This document shows positions 22,237-35,580 of a stretch of DNA of 54,158 nucleotides, piece after piece. Made by a program: the position numbers and the translations under genes. Within the stretch, counting starts at the first letter, position 1. Each line of letters opens with the position of its first letter. The notes below the pieces were generated by a model, which worked only from the letters and a program-made list of their open reading frames with translations, searched no databases and was not told the origin of the DNA. The stretch comes from Hypsibius dujardini (Eukaryota > Tardigrada > Eutardigrada > Parachela > Hypsibiidae): contig LRSR01014756.1 in assembly GCA_001579985.1 (NCBI GenBank), positions 1-54,158 of the forward strand, in the 5' to 3' direction.

Positions 22237-25200
22237 TTATTGAGATTTGTTCATCTCCTCTTTGATGGCGTTCAACAGAGGATTCTTGCCACCTCCACAC
22301 AAATTTCTGAAATCGTCCTGTGACACGTCCCATGCATAAACACCAAACCCGTGAAGTCGTGCCCAATCCGTCTAAAAATAAGTATCAATATAAACAGGAC
22401 ACGTTTTCGATAATTGTAAGGAATATATTGCCGCCTGCAAACCTTAGTTCTGATTGTCTCAACGTCATCATAGCCTATCCACCAGGCATCTGTGTAGGCA
22501 TACGACGCCTGAATGTTCGGATCGAAAAAGTTGGTTGCCTCGTCCTGTTTGATGCGCTGACAAATTTCGAAGTACGGCCAGGTACCCCGCTCTATTGTGT
22601 AGGCACTGGCGGTTATCCACTGCAGTGCAGCGGAACCCAGGTCGTGATTTGTGCTGTCATCGAGCAGCCATCCGTGACCGTAAAATGGTAGACCCGCTAC
22701 TAATTTTGATTTCTGAAAGCCGCGCTTGAGCCATAGATTCAGAAGGGATTCCTGTAACAAAAAATATTTCTTACTGAAATTATAAATATTTTGTGTTCAG
22801 TTGGGGATGGCATCATGTGTCCAAAATTAAGATCAAAATAAATAAAGTTGAAGCATACCCGGGACCATCTTGTCCGAAATATATATCATTTCAAATTGTT
22901 CTATATTTTGTCTTCCTACATTCTTAAGCCAAAATTTCGTTCAAAAATGTGAAAATTGATCATCAGTATCTCTTCCGAATTTTTATCAACCCTTCCTGCC
23001 ACCAAAACAATAGTAAAAGAAGAAAGTGTGTCTCGGATATGTCGGACGAATTACATCCTCACACAAAAATAGCTCAGTCTGTCTTCAGAGTTCGTGTTTT
23101 GTTACTGAAAACGTTAATGTTTCCTGATTTTGGTAATTAATGTAGCTCTTTTACCCAATATTTTTTGTCTCAGTAAAATTCTTGTTTGCACGTGAAGCAA
23201 CAGAAATTTACACAAACGTAGTTTCATTGAAACATTTAACCTCAGGTTGTATATCAACTGCATGGGGGATATTAGGAAAATGATAAAATTGTAACCCAGC
23301 AGGTTGTAAAAATTCAATTAAAAACAACAACAAAAAGACCAAAACCATTTTTTGCCATTTTTGAAATCCAAAAAGCAAACAGAAAGCATTTTGAAAATAA
23401 CGTAATTGAGCAGTCTTCCCGGTTTGCCGCATCTCCGCCTCTGAACCATGTGCGAACTTGTTTTAAAATAATTTATAATGCAGCCGCTCTCTAAACTGCC
23501 TAGACGACCGATTGACGAAAAAGTTCCAGTATTTTCGAAACAATTTTCAGAAACTAGTCATAGCTCATCTCGTATTTGCTTACACAGCTAGTCCTGAGAA
23601 AACAAATGTTTTAAGTAATTCACTTTATTCATTCTTATAGTAAACTTTTCGAATTTCGGCACTATCGCTTTGGAAGCTGGTTTTTAATTTTGCCTACCCG
23701 CTGCAGCCACAAAAACAAAACAAAAACAATTTAGTCGCTCTTCATTAAAAATCATAAGCGGACGAACTATCTTCTGGTAAAGTGCAGGGTAGCACGGTGG
23801 ATTGACTGCAGAAATCGCAGGGGGAAGTTCATCCCAAAGTCAGTCCTGTGGATAAAACAATCAGACATGGTGCATGATCGTGCTGTTTTATGTGAATATG
23901 ATGCATTTGTGAAGTATGGTCATAGTGAAATTAGTTTAGAAATAACGATAGCAAAGTTGAGAAAGATGCGAAAAAAAGTATCCGAGGCAATCAGACAAAA
24001 ATGATAGCTGGGACGCCATTGATTTTTAGTAACGTCCATTTGAATGCCTCTCTAATGGGAGTGCTTACCATTTCTGAACATTCAAATAGGTTGCCGAAAG
24101 CCAAATTAATTAGCGTTTTTGGTTTCCGAGTTTTACTGTTTCCTGTGGCGTGGGGAAAATTAATGTTTGTCTCAAAATTACCTTGTTATGGCCCATGGTA
24201 TTTTCTACAGATACCCTCTATAGTATTGTTCTATTTGGAGTTCAATTACAGACATTTTTTGTTCGAATACACACGATATTAGGGAATGGCCTCCTGATGC
24301 GCTTCGCTCACCAGTGCATAAGCGAGACCTTGCTCCTTAAACGGATATCGCGTACGATAATTACTCATACCATGTTATAAAGTTGTGGCACTCCAACAGG
24401 GCCCAGCGTCTTTGGAGAGGGATGACCGATACTTTTGCGATCCGTACCAGCAAAGTCGTAGGCCGCGACATTAACAATATCTACCAATCTGGTAACGAGT
24501 GCACGTTGTAGAATTAAAATACGATCAGTCTAAGGCTCTGTAAGTATCACTTACGGATCTAAGCCTTTGGCGTTGATTGAGCCAGTTAATGTTGGGTCCG
24601 AAAAAACGACAAGGGAAATTGCGAGTCTTACAGAGTCGGTCTCGTAACTTTCGATTGCGAAAGCTCGTTGAAGCTCCTATCGGGAAAGGAATGGCGTGCT
24701 AATCAAGTTTTTCATTGTGGTAATTTGAAGTGATTATTCAATACCACTCAACTTAAATTGTTTTTCGAAACGAAAAACAACTCTGAATTTTGACATTTTA
24801 CTCAGGTTATCGAATAAGGAATTTTTACCTCTCTCTTAGCTATTTTTGCAGTACAAAAAAAGTATATAGAACACGAAAGTTATAGCTTCCAATGGATTTT
24901 TTCAGTTATTGAAATCTTTTGATTACAGAAATGTGAAACCCAAAGTTTCAACCCCATGAAACAGATGACCAACGTGAGCGCGTTCATGCAAAAAAAACAT
25001 CGTTGATCACCAATATCTGTGCGTTCTTCAGTAGCATGGAAATGTCCGATTTCTTTTTACCATTTACTTAGCAGATAAGTTATTCCATGTTCCCAGTTGA
25101 TTCTTAAAAACTTGTATTTTATTGGCTTACCTAAGGTCTATCTCGCTTACCTGAATGAAAGAAAAGAATTTTGCAGGCTCCAAACCAGCTTTATGTTGGT

Positions 25201-28200
25201 ACATAATATCCAGGCCGTCTAGACCGCTACTGCGCAGTTGCAGAGCTGCTGCACGAGCGTACGCGTGACTCTTGGAGGCGTCCCGCGCAATTGTACTAAT
25301 AGTAGCCGAATTAGCTGGTCCTCCAACGCTCAGGAATATCTTTAAGTTAGGGTTACTGTTGTCCCTGCTCGCCTTAAGCTTCTCCAGCGTCGCTAGAAAT
25401 TGGTGTCAACTAGTCACACATATATAACATCAAGCTTTGCGAGCTATAGCCTATCTGTGACTAATATTTACATTTTTTTAGTAAACCGCACGATTTGGCG
25501 CTATTTTCTAAAACTGAGACGGCGTTCCGTCACAGTTTTTACCGTCTTATTTTTAACTTATTTAATTATTGAAAAAATTAATGAAACGGTGATCAGAAAT
25601 AGTCGGTCTTTGTGGCCTGAAACGGACTAAATTGCCACAAAAAATTGCGATTCCAGTCTATTTGGGAAAAACCACGGTAAATTTTTGCCGGTTTTTCAGT
25701 ACCAGACAGAAATCCGAGCTGGAGCTCAATTTTAGACCAATTGTTGCATGATGTTTGATTGAGTAAATTAAAATTTGGTAGGTGAAGAATGGAGGTGGAT
25801 GGGCGGAGCCTGGAAACCCAATCGAAAGAAAGTTACCAGACACTGGCAGTTGTCCCCGTTCAGAACCCTCTACAAAAGCGTCGGCAATTAATGTTTTGCT
25901 GGTCCAGCCACATTGTGCGTCAGGTACTTAAATTACTTAAAATTCGCAAAAAAAATAGCCAAGGACGGTATTGTAAATCATGGAAAATCGATTACAAGAC
26001 TAAAAAAATATAGAATTGAAAATATTTGAAATTAGTGACTGCGTATAAAATAAAATGCCCCAATCAATCAAAACCGTGAGCACCCTTAATTGACATCCAA
26101 ATCTGAAATGGTCATGTGGAGCCATTTTCAGTTCATCGGAGTATCTCTTACAAATTAAAATGAACAGAACTGGACATTCTGATAGTTTGGCAAATTGATC
26201 ATTTCAGAATGAAACAAGTAGCAATGACATCGTCCCAAATGTTTTTTTGGAATTGTGACCTCACAGAATGCTTACCGCTAAGGTCGCTACCAATAGTAAG
26301 CCGACCATTTTTAATGGATCCGAACGCCACAATGATATATGTGCAAAGGGTCATGTCCAAGTCACCGGCGGTAAATTTGCCATTTCCAGGTCGAGACTCT
26401 CCGGCAAGGGAATAGTAACATCCGCGGTGAGGCGTGTCGAATTTAGGGTCTGATGGACCTTGGGAACGACAGCATGCAAGTTAATAGTCTTTCCCTGAGA
26501 CATACTACCAAGCTTAAAAAGTACCTGATGGTGTCGGCGTGGTTGTTGGTAATTTGGTGCAGTTGTACATTTTATTTATTTTTCGTATATCGGTCGCGCT
26601 GAGCCCATCTCGTTGGCCAATTTTTCGATCTTTGTACTTTTCCTTTGGTCGAATAGTCCAAACCGTCCGGTCAATTGCAAAGTCATACATTCCGTAATGT
26701 AGAACAGAATTGAAATCGTAAGTTTCACCGAAAGCAGTCGTGTTTGTGTACTTTTGGAACTGGTCTTTTTTATCTATGAAGGAAAAAACGAAGTAATAAT
26801 TTCAAAGAACATTATACATGCAGTTTAGAGCACTGCGACAAGTTGCGTTGTTTTTTTAGGGATATAGATAGTATGTTCATAATAAGAGTAGTACTCTTCG
26901 TAGCACATTAAATAAGTTTTACATTAAATGCTATCGTCTTACCTTCTGGAATATTTGACCAGTTGATGTCGACATATTCATCTCGATCCAACCTTGACTG
27001 TTCGTGATAAAAACCTGTAACGGCAACGACCAATAGAGAAATCCATGAAAATAAGGCCAAAAAAACCAGTTTGTGGTTTAAAAATGTAAAATAAATATAG
27101 CCCGCAGGTGGATGCCTTCTGCGGAACACCATTCACCAGGCTTTGTATAACTGGTTCTCCTCTTATGTGCCAATAAATAAGGGCTAGCACGTTGTCCGAG
27201 AAGGCATCTTATGAAGACGTCTAGCGGAGATTTGGGATGCGGTAAGTAAGTACCGTACGCTCGCAATCTCAAGGGACAATTTTCAACCCTACCCGTAAAT
27301 TTTAACCCACCCGGGTCGTGCCTATTCAGTGCCGTTCATCAAGTTACCACTAAAGGGACAAAAATCAATCAATCGAGCACAACGAGTAAGCTGTACTAAA
27401 CTAGCAAATCAGAGAACAGTGAATAAAATTGAACGTTCAATCGAGTGCAGGGCCATACCGAGGCAGGCGAGGCTTAGCTGTCGCTTAAGATTGCAAGCAT
27501 ACGGTAAATAATTTGATACTCCTCTGGTTTTCAGAAGGTACAGACGCAGCCTCAGACGCTCAAGAATAACAGCACATTGCGATGGTCCCACGGTAAACAT
27601 CAGAAGCAGAATCAAGGATTTTTTGTGGAAAATTTGTGTCCACGAAGAGGTAAAATCTATCGGACTTATTCCAATTGAATGATTTGCGATACATGTACGG
27701 AAAAATTCCTCTAAATTAGAAAATTTTCTGGACACAAGGGGCGGGGGGGGGGGGATATTTTTCATTTTAGCAACAAGCGCAAATATTTTTGCCAACTGTT
27801 TATTGTTCAAAATTTGCATTTTTTTAACCACATCTTGGAACATTTTTTAAAACATAAATTGACAAAGTAAGTGTTAAAGAAAGCAGAGTCCTTTGATATT
27901 TTTCATCTTTTTAATTCGACTGAATTCAATGACGAATGAATTTTGTTTCCATCAATAGTACGGATTACTAAAAGGATGCTTCATTTCAGCTTCAGGTTAT
28001 TCCACAGAAAACCATCCTAAGTGAGCCTAAACATTGTAAGCAATACCATTTGCATCACGAATTTATCTGTCTCTTGCAAATATGAACGAGCTTACCGATA
28101 GCGTGCATAATTTCGTGTTGAGCTATTCCACTCTTGCCGTCCTCGAAACATACTAGACATACATCAAATAAGTCGATATACATAGGTAAGATCATTAAAC

Positions 28201-29276
28201 TCAAAGAATTTTACGATTAAGGCTCAACCCCACTCGCTGTCCTTTGGGATTTGGCTCTTGCTTTCCGAAATTCGAATAACACCTACGGAAACAAGACGCT
28301 GACCGATTCTTAAGTCTAGCCCTCCGCAAATTATCATTTAGCTCACCTCATGGGGTCGGCCAAAATTTGGAGATACTGCATCTCTGTGGTACGCTGAACA
28401 AATGTGAGACAAGTTGCCTTTTGAAACACATCCATGGCATCCAAGACAAGCTGCCTTCTCTCTGGTTCATTCACTACAAAATAGAGAAACGTATTGAAAA
28501 ACCACCACCAACTCATTCATCTGCAGGTGCTCCAAATTGACGTACGGAATGTCTTTGAGAAAGCAAAAGGGATAACTAGGCTTTTCCATTTCAATGTATC
28601 GTCTACAACTCCGTTCTTTCCAAATATTCCCTGAAAGATAATTGCATCTCAGGTTATTGGCAGGTAATTGTCAGTTAACGCAGGAGTTATTCAACACTTA
28701 CGTTTGTGTCTGATGGAGCATCGATGCCGAAGATGTCGCCTTCCAGAAACGTTGCGTTCAAATTTAGTGCGAGTGATGTGTCGTCCAAAGCGCTTTCTGG
28801 AAAAATAATTCTCGGCTCACTGGTATTTTGAGCAAAAATTGATCAACCATACACAGAGTAGTTATGTGGATATTCTTTGTGTCGTAACATGTAACTTTTA
28901 TGAAGATTGTATTTTATTTATGGCTTTCTTCACGAATGAATATTTCTGGAATAGCTACTAATATACGATTAGGTAGACGTGGCCTTGTCTGAAACATTTC
29001 CGTAACATTTTCGCTTTGGTCGTCTCGGTCGATCTAGTGATCTATTAGCTGAGATTTTGTTTTCTAAAAAGCAAAAGACAACTTCTGGGTCGTAAGCGGA
29101 TTAAAATAGTCGCATTAAGGCAAACGGGTAAGCAAACAACTGCAAAAAGAATTATAGGTGACAACTGCTGCCACAGAGGTGATATGGGACCTACCTGGAT
29201 TGGGCTTGTAAACTATACGCCCATATATCTGGACTACCAAGGTGATCGTCCAGATACAACGCAGGAATCGCTCCAT
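22237..29276 (-). CDS. Astacin metalloprotease fused to an inactive GH18 chitinase-like domain
   Basis: Fourteen minus-strand exons: 29195-29276, 28702-28796, 28546-28630, 28347-28473, 28215-28282, 28096-28152, 26943-27014, 26525-26773, 26276-26458, 25151-25392, 24555-24676, 24371-24488, 22443-22751 and 22237-22371. All junctions are in phase. The sum is 1,944 nt, encoding 647 aa. Signal peptide 1-19; propeptide with LEGDI (45-49); astacin domain with HEIMHAIGFYHEQSR (165-179) and SVLHY (218-222), where the usual Met-turn Met is Leu; a short Thr/Pro linker (271-278); then a GH18 domain from about 285 (CYYSLAGESRPGNGKF) to the end. The GH18 active-site motif DxxDxDxE reads DGLDIMYQ (398-405): the catalytic Glu is Gln and the middle Asp is Met. 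Hydrolysis should be lost and chitin binding may remain, as in insect IDGFs. I infer a secreted protease targeted to chitin. The fusion rests on the 26525/26458 junction (phase 1 on both sides). Confidence 0.8.
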
Positions 29277-30013
29277 TGTCGCAATTCCCTTGTGAGATGC
29301 AAACTTACAATATTTATCCAGTTACTGTAACAGTTTCGAGAGAAAATTTTGAAAAATGTGTCGTTTTGCTTCCGAGTATACTTCTGGCTGGAAGAAAATG
29401 CCGCACTTCCGCCGTTTCCAAACATTAAGGGTTGTACAGACAAAGAGAATTTGCCAGGACCTATAACCAGTTTATTTCCGGTTAAAGCATGACTAATCAG
29501 TGAGATAAATGCTAACGGCGACAATTTTTTTACTGCATGTTATGGTGTCTGTGAGAAAACCATGATTTGTTCACATCAGCGCCCACAAAGTTCGGTTCGT
29601 TTTAGAAGAAGAAACAGCTCCAATTTACGGCGCAGTCTGGTGGGTGAAGAAAAGAGACTTCATTCGTAAAAAAAAAACCTGATATTTTTCTACTTGAGAG
29701 AAAACACGGAAGAACTATCTGGAGGGCAAGAATTTTTTTCTTTTGTCCTCGCAAACCCCTCGGGAGGAACTTGTCAGTCACCGGTTTTAGTCGCAGACCA
29801 AAATGAAAACAAAAATATGAAAACGCTAGAATACTTGTTCAACAAAACGTCTACTCAGTAGACTCAGTGTGTATACGGGTGTCAGCGATCCAACAGAGGT
29901 ATATGGTATATCATATTTATCATGCCCAAAAACCGTCCATTTACCAAAAATAAGCATACCCGTCGTCTGGCTGGCGTGGAGTAGTTCGTTCTGCATTTAT
30001 TGCAACTGCCACA
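29277..30013. promoter_or_regulatory. Divergent intergenic region
   Basis: The region separates the start of the astacin-GH18 gene (minus strand) from the start of the second defensin-like gene (plus strand). It must contain at least one promoter for each. No clear TATA box or repeat can be assigned. The ORF at 29234-29524 is a shadow. Confidence 0.4.
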
Positions 30014-31225
30014 ATGTGGGATAAAATTGTCGCCTTTTTTTTGACATCGTTTATCATCCTCACAAAAACGGATGGTGGTCGGACGGTTAATAACTTGTGT
30101 GTAAGCCCTTCTGCTGCTTTATCTTGCGACTCCGATGCTGAGTGCACCGATTCGTGCATTAAAGATTTCTTAGGGCCTACTGGAAAATGTGGACCGTTTA
30201 GAAGTACTCAAATGTGCTACTGTAACGGATGCGCGATAATCAACAAAGCCGGTACGAAAGAAGGCATATCATTTGAGAAACACTGTTATTTAAGGCAATC
30301 AGATTTCGGGTAGTAGACTCATTTTCTGTCAGTTTTTGTCATTTGAATACGTGAGTGAATCTAGTATCCAACAGCTCACTGTCCAAAATAAAAGTGCGTC
30401 AAAAATTATGCGCCTCTTTGCGTACTGGGTTCACTACAAAACGTCCAAAGTTCGTGTCACGGTGACATGATCAGTTTCACTAGCGAAATTTATCTTGCAG
30501 TGTTCAATTCTTCATCCGGACATGGTACGTAAAACAAATTGTGCTTGTCTTGACCCGTTTGTAATAACAAAAAAAAAGCAAAACGGAGCTGGATGCATTC
30601 CACAAATTTATTTCGCATTATTTTTTGTAAAAATTTATTAAACAAATCGTTTACAGATGATCAACCACCCGCCGAATACTTCTGCTACTTTTACACAAAC
30701 CAGACATACAGCTGCAAGACCGACTGTGAGCCAAATGGAGAAGACCAAAAACTAAACAGCTCTACAAATGGCTCCAACGTGAACTTTTACGACATGCTCT
30801 GCAAAAGCAATATGCCACTCTCGTCCGATAAACGTTGGAAAATTGGCCCTCACTGTAAGTACATGCATCATCAAATACACATCAAATAAGCTTTTAATTG
30901 ATTTGTAACTTATTGCAGCAATTGTCTCGGGACAACATAGACAAACCAATACCGCTCACGACTCGGAAATTCTTGCAACATGTTCCTTCTACAAGAGCAT
31001 GGTCTTTGACTGCAACGGAGTGACAGACTGCAAAGAAGCCGATAACGAGAACCGATGCGGCAGCGCGGCGCCTTGGTCCGGACGGTATTCAGGTTCCCCG
31101 GAAAATGGTAATTTTTCGTACGCGAGACATGGATTGCTATGGTCGCTAAATGTTGTTCTTTTGGACCAGGATTCAAGGTCGACGGGACAATAGTTAGAAC
31201 CGGAAGCGATGCTGGAAATGGTTGA
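30014..31225 (+). CDS. Secreted defensin-like protein with FCYFY/NENRC module
   Basis: Four exons: 30014-30251, 30657-30854, 30919-31107 and 31170-31225. All are phase 1 at the junctions; the sum is 681 nt, encoding 226 aa. The first exon carries a signal peptide (MWDKIVAFFLTSFIILTKT) and an eight-cysteine defensin-like domain ending MCYCNGC. The second and third carry the module (EYFCYFYTNQTYSCKTDC, then FDCNGVTDCKEADNENRC). The last has the conserved tail GFKVDGTIVRTGSDAGNG. It is a full paralogue of the gene at 4345-8399, with the same exon count, phases and tail-exon length (56 nt), on the opposite strand. The product is predicted to be secreted; antimicrobial or structural roles are possible but unproven. 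Confidence 0.85.
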
Positions 31226-31584
31226 ATGGGCAAGCACCATCTTGCGCCAAGATAAATTTGGGAAAATATCTACCACGCTGAAAAGAAGATGTATGATATG
31301 TTAGCGTTGTTACGACTGCTTCCAATTTGGCTCATCAAAATTTAACGTGCATTGACGCTCTGGGAAATCATAAAAAAACGAGAAAGTTCCGTTATGACCT
31401 AACCAAATGAAGCAATTTGTAATTGTAGCTTTACTACAATTTAGCTCTTCAATATGCAAACGATGGCAAGCCTGAACAAATTTGCAAAATCGAACATGAA
31501 ATTCAAATTCCTTGAAAATAATTTCGCTAAGCTGCAAGCCTCGTTTGTGTCTCTGGTCTTCGACTTTATGATTAAAAAAAGATA

Positions 31585-31943
31585 TGGTTAGGACTATGAG
31601 GTAAGGGTACTGGAATGGACCACTTGACTTTCCCGTACCCTGGAATGGACCACCCTGGAATCACAACTTCCACATACGTTTTTGCTATCACCAAGGTCTT
31701 AAACGACAGAGAATAATAGATAACCCAGTGGAACGCGTATCAGATATGAAAAAACGTTGTGGAAACATTTAAAAAACGAACATTTAAATGATTGATCAGT
31801 TGGAAAAACGTTCACTGTAGAGGTCGCTGACTACGCGGTGACTCATCTGTTTTCGATCAGTTTGCGACAGCGCGCCCCCAGCCGCCCGGTGGTCCATCCC
31901 AGGGTACGGGAAAATTAAGTGGTCCATTCAAGTGTCCTAACAT
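31585..31943. mobile_element. About 360-bp MITE
   Basis: Terminal inverted repeats of about 55 bp: the left arm contains GGAATGGACCACTTGACTTT and the right arm the matching AAATTAAGTGGTCCATTC. Both arms also share a CCCGTACCCTGG.ATGGACCACC block. The interior has no ORF. Confidence 0.75.
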
Positions 31944-34939
31944 CATACCGGGTAGAAACTTACTTTTTGGAATAGCTGTTTTTTAATGATATCTTCACTT
32001 TGCGCCCGCCTGATGTTATCCGACCTATTATTATTTAAAAAGCCCTATTCAAGACAAATATTTTGCAATTATCAGAATTTTAAAAAATATTTAGTGCGCC
32101 ATGTCTTTCACATTCTTGTGAATCCAAAAAAAGGAGAAGAATGTCCCAGTTTTTATTTTTTCAAACATTTTTAAAAAATTCAAAACTGAATAAATTACAA
32201 AATTTACAAAAGAATACTGTAGACAAGTATTATACACTTGCTAAAATGCAAAACCAATACATTCGATGAGCAACCTGAAATTTGGCGATCATTTCAATTT
32301 CGGCAAGTCGCGAGCCATTTTGAGACGTCTCCGACATCTTCCCTGTAGCCGCGGCACTGGGTTTCACTCAGAGAACCTTTAAGCCGTCTACCGACGTTTT
32401 TTTAATCCTCGGTCATTTTGCTAACTTATTTACAAAATATTTTTGACAAAAATGCAGTTTAAGAGTTGCAGCCCTGTGTCCAAAAGTGCCACCGCTGATT
32501 TTAAAACTTCGTCCCAAACTTCCGCTCTGAAGCGCAACTAATTTTTTCTGCACCTAGCCATAAAAATGGAACACTTTTTCAACAGAACTAATAACCCATT
32601 ATGTTTTTTAAAAAATTGCCTTTCAGGTTTGTTGCTTGCTTCCATAATTTGATCTAGCAATGCGATAACAATCTGCCCGCGGGCAATTTTCTACACAGAA
32701 AAACAATGGAGCGGGACATCGTATTATTCTGGTGACTTTCTGAAAATTCAAATCAGCCTCTTCTCGGTGGAGAGCAACAAAAATCGGCAACGGCGCTTTA
32801 AAAGCCTACTAAATTTGTGACACTTTGGTCAAAGTAGAAATTTTTAATTATTGCCACTAGTAGACGCTAGAATAGGAAAGGACTCCATAACATCAGAATG
32901 CAGTTGTCTAATGTTTCCTTTTTTGTCAATTCCATATGTAGAACGATTCTGAAAAGGCTACTGCGCTAGCCCAGCCACAACGTACAGATACTCTCTAGGT
33001 CGCTCATCGACAAATGTGCTACTGAAAGCCACAATTCCGGTTGTGCTTCAAAACTGGTTTTATTGACAGTGTGCAAGATCATTCGCAAAATAGTTGTGGT
33101 TGTACACATGTATGTCCGAAATATTTAACAAAATGTTGAGTTCGTCGCAAAACTCGTTTGAATACACAGTACAAGGGTGCTTACTGGTAGCGTTCAGGGA
33201 ACATGTCTTTGCCTGCGCTGTATTTGATATGTGATAAAAAAAAACAGTGATGAATGAAAACAGGTTTGATATCTCGTGTTTGTCCGAGCGCCATAAAAGT
33301 TTCATGTATGTTTTCGGAATTGCAAAAAAAGCTTTTGGTTACCTCGATCGCGCAAAATATTACATGTATGTAGAAGCATACTGGGCAGAACGATGGCTAA
33401 CAGTTACAATTATTGACCAAAAATCATGTCCTGGTGTACCTATGGTTTACTCTGGCCATTTAGAAGGATTCTTTAAGAAAAACTCACCTTCGAAACGTAC
33501 AACTCCGCTAACGCAATGATGAAATTTATTTACTTAAACCCACAGTATTGCTATTATCAACAAAATTCAGAGGATGTTTATCGAAAAATAAATACTAACT
33601 TCCAATGTTTGAGCTGGTCAAATACTGAAATCAAAATGAAATATCCTTTGAAACCGAGGTTGCAGTTTACACTTACAATGATAAGCTTATTATTATTATA
33701 CAGCTGAGCAGTGTCAGAAAACTTTTACCCATTTGTTTCCCACAAAAATTTGTAACTGGCAATCTTAACCACATTTAACATACTTACAGAAGTATTTTTT
33801 GTAAAAATATGTTTACCAACGTTCGGTTTTTATTGCCCTTTTGCGATCTTACCTGTGTAAAGTAGCTTTCTTTGAACGTAATTGCGTAAGGCTTTTACTC
33901 AACAGGATCTCTTTGTGAGGTATCGCATCGCTGGGCTGAAGGCCGTCTACTACTTTTTCGGTACACTTCAGACATTTTAGAGATCATTTGTTCGCTCAAA
34001 AACAACCCGTTTTTTCGGATTAATTATGTTAACACTAGCCTGAAATGGGTGGTAATAAGCAACACAGTTTTAAAGCCTGCACGGGATGTTGAATCTTTTT
34101 GATCTGAGTAAAACGTTTTGACGGTTTATTTGAAAACTAACAGGTGAAAGAATCGGAAAACTTGTTTCCGTCAAAGGGATGATTCAAGGTCTGCTCTACT
34201 TATTCAAGACGTTACTGCAACTGGAAATGTACTATTTAAAAATAACCGCAATTCCAGCAGTTCAATAATTTGATTATAATATCAGAAGGTTCCCGGAAAA
34301 ATACCCAGAATTTCGGGAGGGTTGTTTGTAGTGGGAAAGCTTGAAATCTTGCCGTCTTTTTATCCAAGAATATTCACTGCATATACACGTTTCAAGTTCG
34401 TACATGGCAAACAGCAGAATCACTTTCAGTGTTCAATTTCAACACAAACGGAAGAAAACAAAATTAGTATCCCGGGGAAAAACGGATTTAAGTAAAAAAA
34501 TATTAGGCCAATCCATCATATCAAAGATTTTTAGACTTTGTTACAATCCAGTTGGTGATAAAAATGTTCACAAGTAAGCTTGCAAGACTGGACGTTTCCG
34601 CAGCATTTCCTCAGTGTGTGACGCTGACGCCTCATTTCTGTACGTGGGATAAGTCATATGGGCAAATCATTCTTTCTGATATCAGTCGATGACCAATATC
34701 CATAAAATTATGAGCCGACAAAGAAACTGTTCCCCGTTATAAATCACAATGTTGAAAAATTGTACTTTGAAGTTATTGAAATTTAACCCGTTGAAAATTG
34801 TTTTGCCGCATGGTTTGTTTCAGATTACGCCTCGTGTTTCAAGTGTTGGGGCGTGACTCTGATGTTATACTTCTTTACGAACACTCCCAGTATTTTTCTT
34901 TTGCTTTCAACAATAGCCTCGGACAGAGTTAGTACGTTC

Positions 34940-35580
34940 TAGTGTTGTTTAAATATATTTAAATTGTTATTTAACATACTCAAAAAGGGTGTTTTTTCTT
35001 TAAATAAAATATATTTTTAATTTTATTTAATATCAGAATTTAATTTAATTTATAAATTTATTTAAAATGCAAGTTTGCGTTTTATTTTATTTATATTTTT
35101 AAATTTTTCCATCGATAAACTGGCTATTTAAATAACATTTTTTATTTAAATAACCCGTACGTCTTCTGGCCAAAAAGGCGCTGGGAGTGGGCGTTTCTAG
35201 TAAAAATTACTCAGTTCTCGTCACGTCCTTTTGCTATGTTATTTAATGTGGTGTGACATGGGAAATGTTCTATTGCAATAAAATAATGACCGCAATATTC
35301 GCTTGTCAGTACAGAAATCTCCCTTTGAAAAGTCTTTGAAATATTGAAATTACGCATGTTATTTAAATAGAATATGTTATTTAAATAGAATATGTTATTT
35401 AAATAACACGCGTTATTTAAATAGAACTTTTAATTTAAATAAATAATAATTTTATTTAAATTCGGCTGTTTTAATTAAATATATTTAAACGTTATTTTAT
35501 TTAATTTATTGGCAAGATTTAAATTTATGTTATATTTTATTTAAACTCAAAAGTGTTATTTAAACAACATTAGTGTGTTC
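34940..35580. repeat. AT-rich array of TTATTTAAATA palindromes
   Basis: The palindromic core ATTTAAAT recurs many times over 600 bases. Three near-perfect 18-bp tandem units (TATGTTATTTAAATAGAA) lie around 35355-35405. The array lies just upstream of the module pseudogene at 35769. Confidence 0.7.

Noticed and set aside
22320-22691. Plus-strand 123-aa ORF
   Set aside because: It is antisense to the GH18 exons, whose protein matches the family.
27739-27754. Poly-G run in intron 6 of the fusion gene
   Set aside because: Simple-sequence tract. No regulatory role can be argued from it.
33247-33519. 90-aa plus-strand ORF with coding-like composition
   Set aside because: No start context, domain or splice partners, and competing minus-strand signals overlap it. 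Left unassigned.
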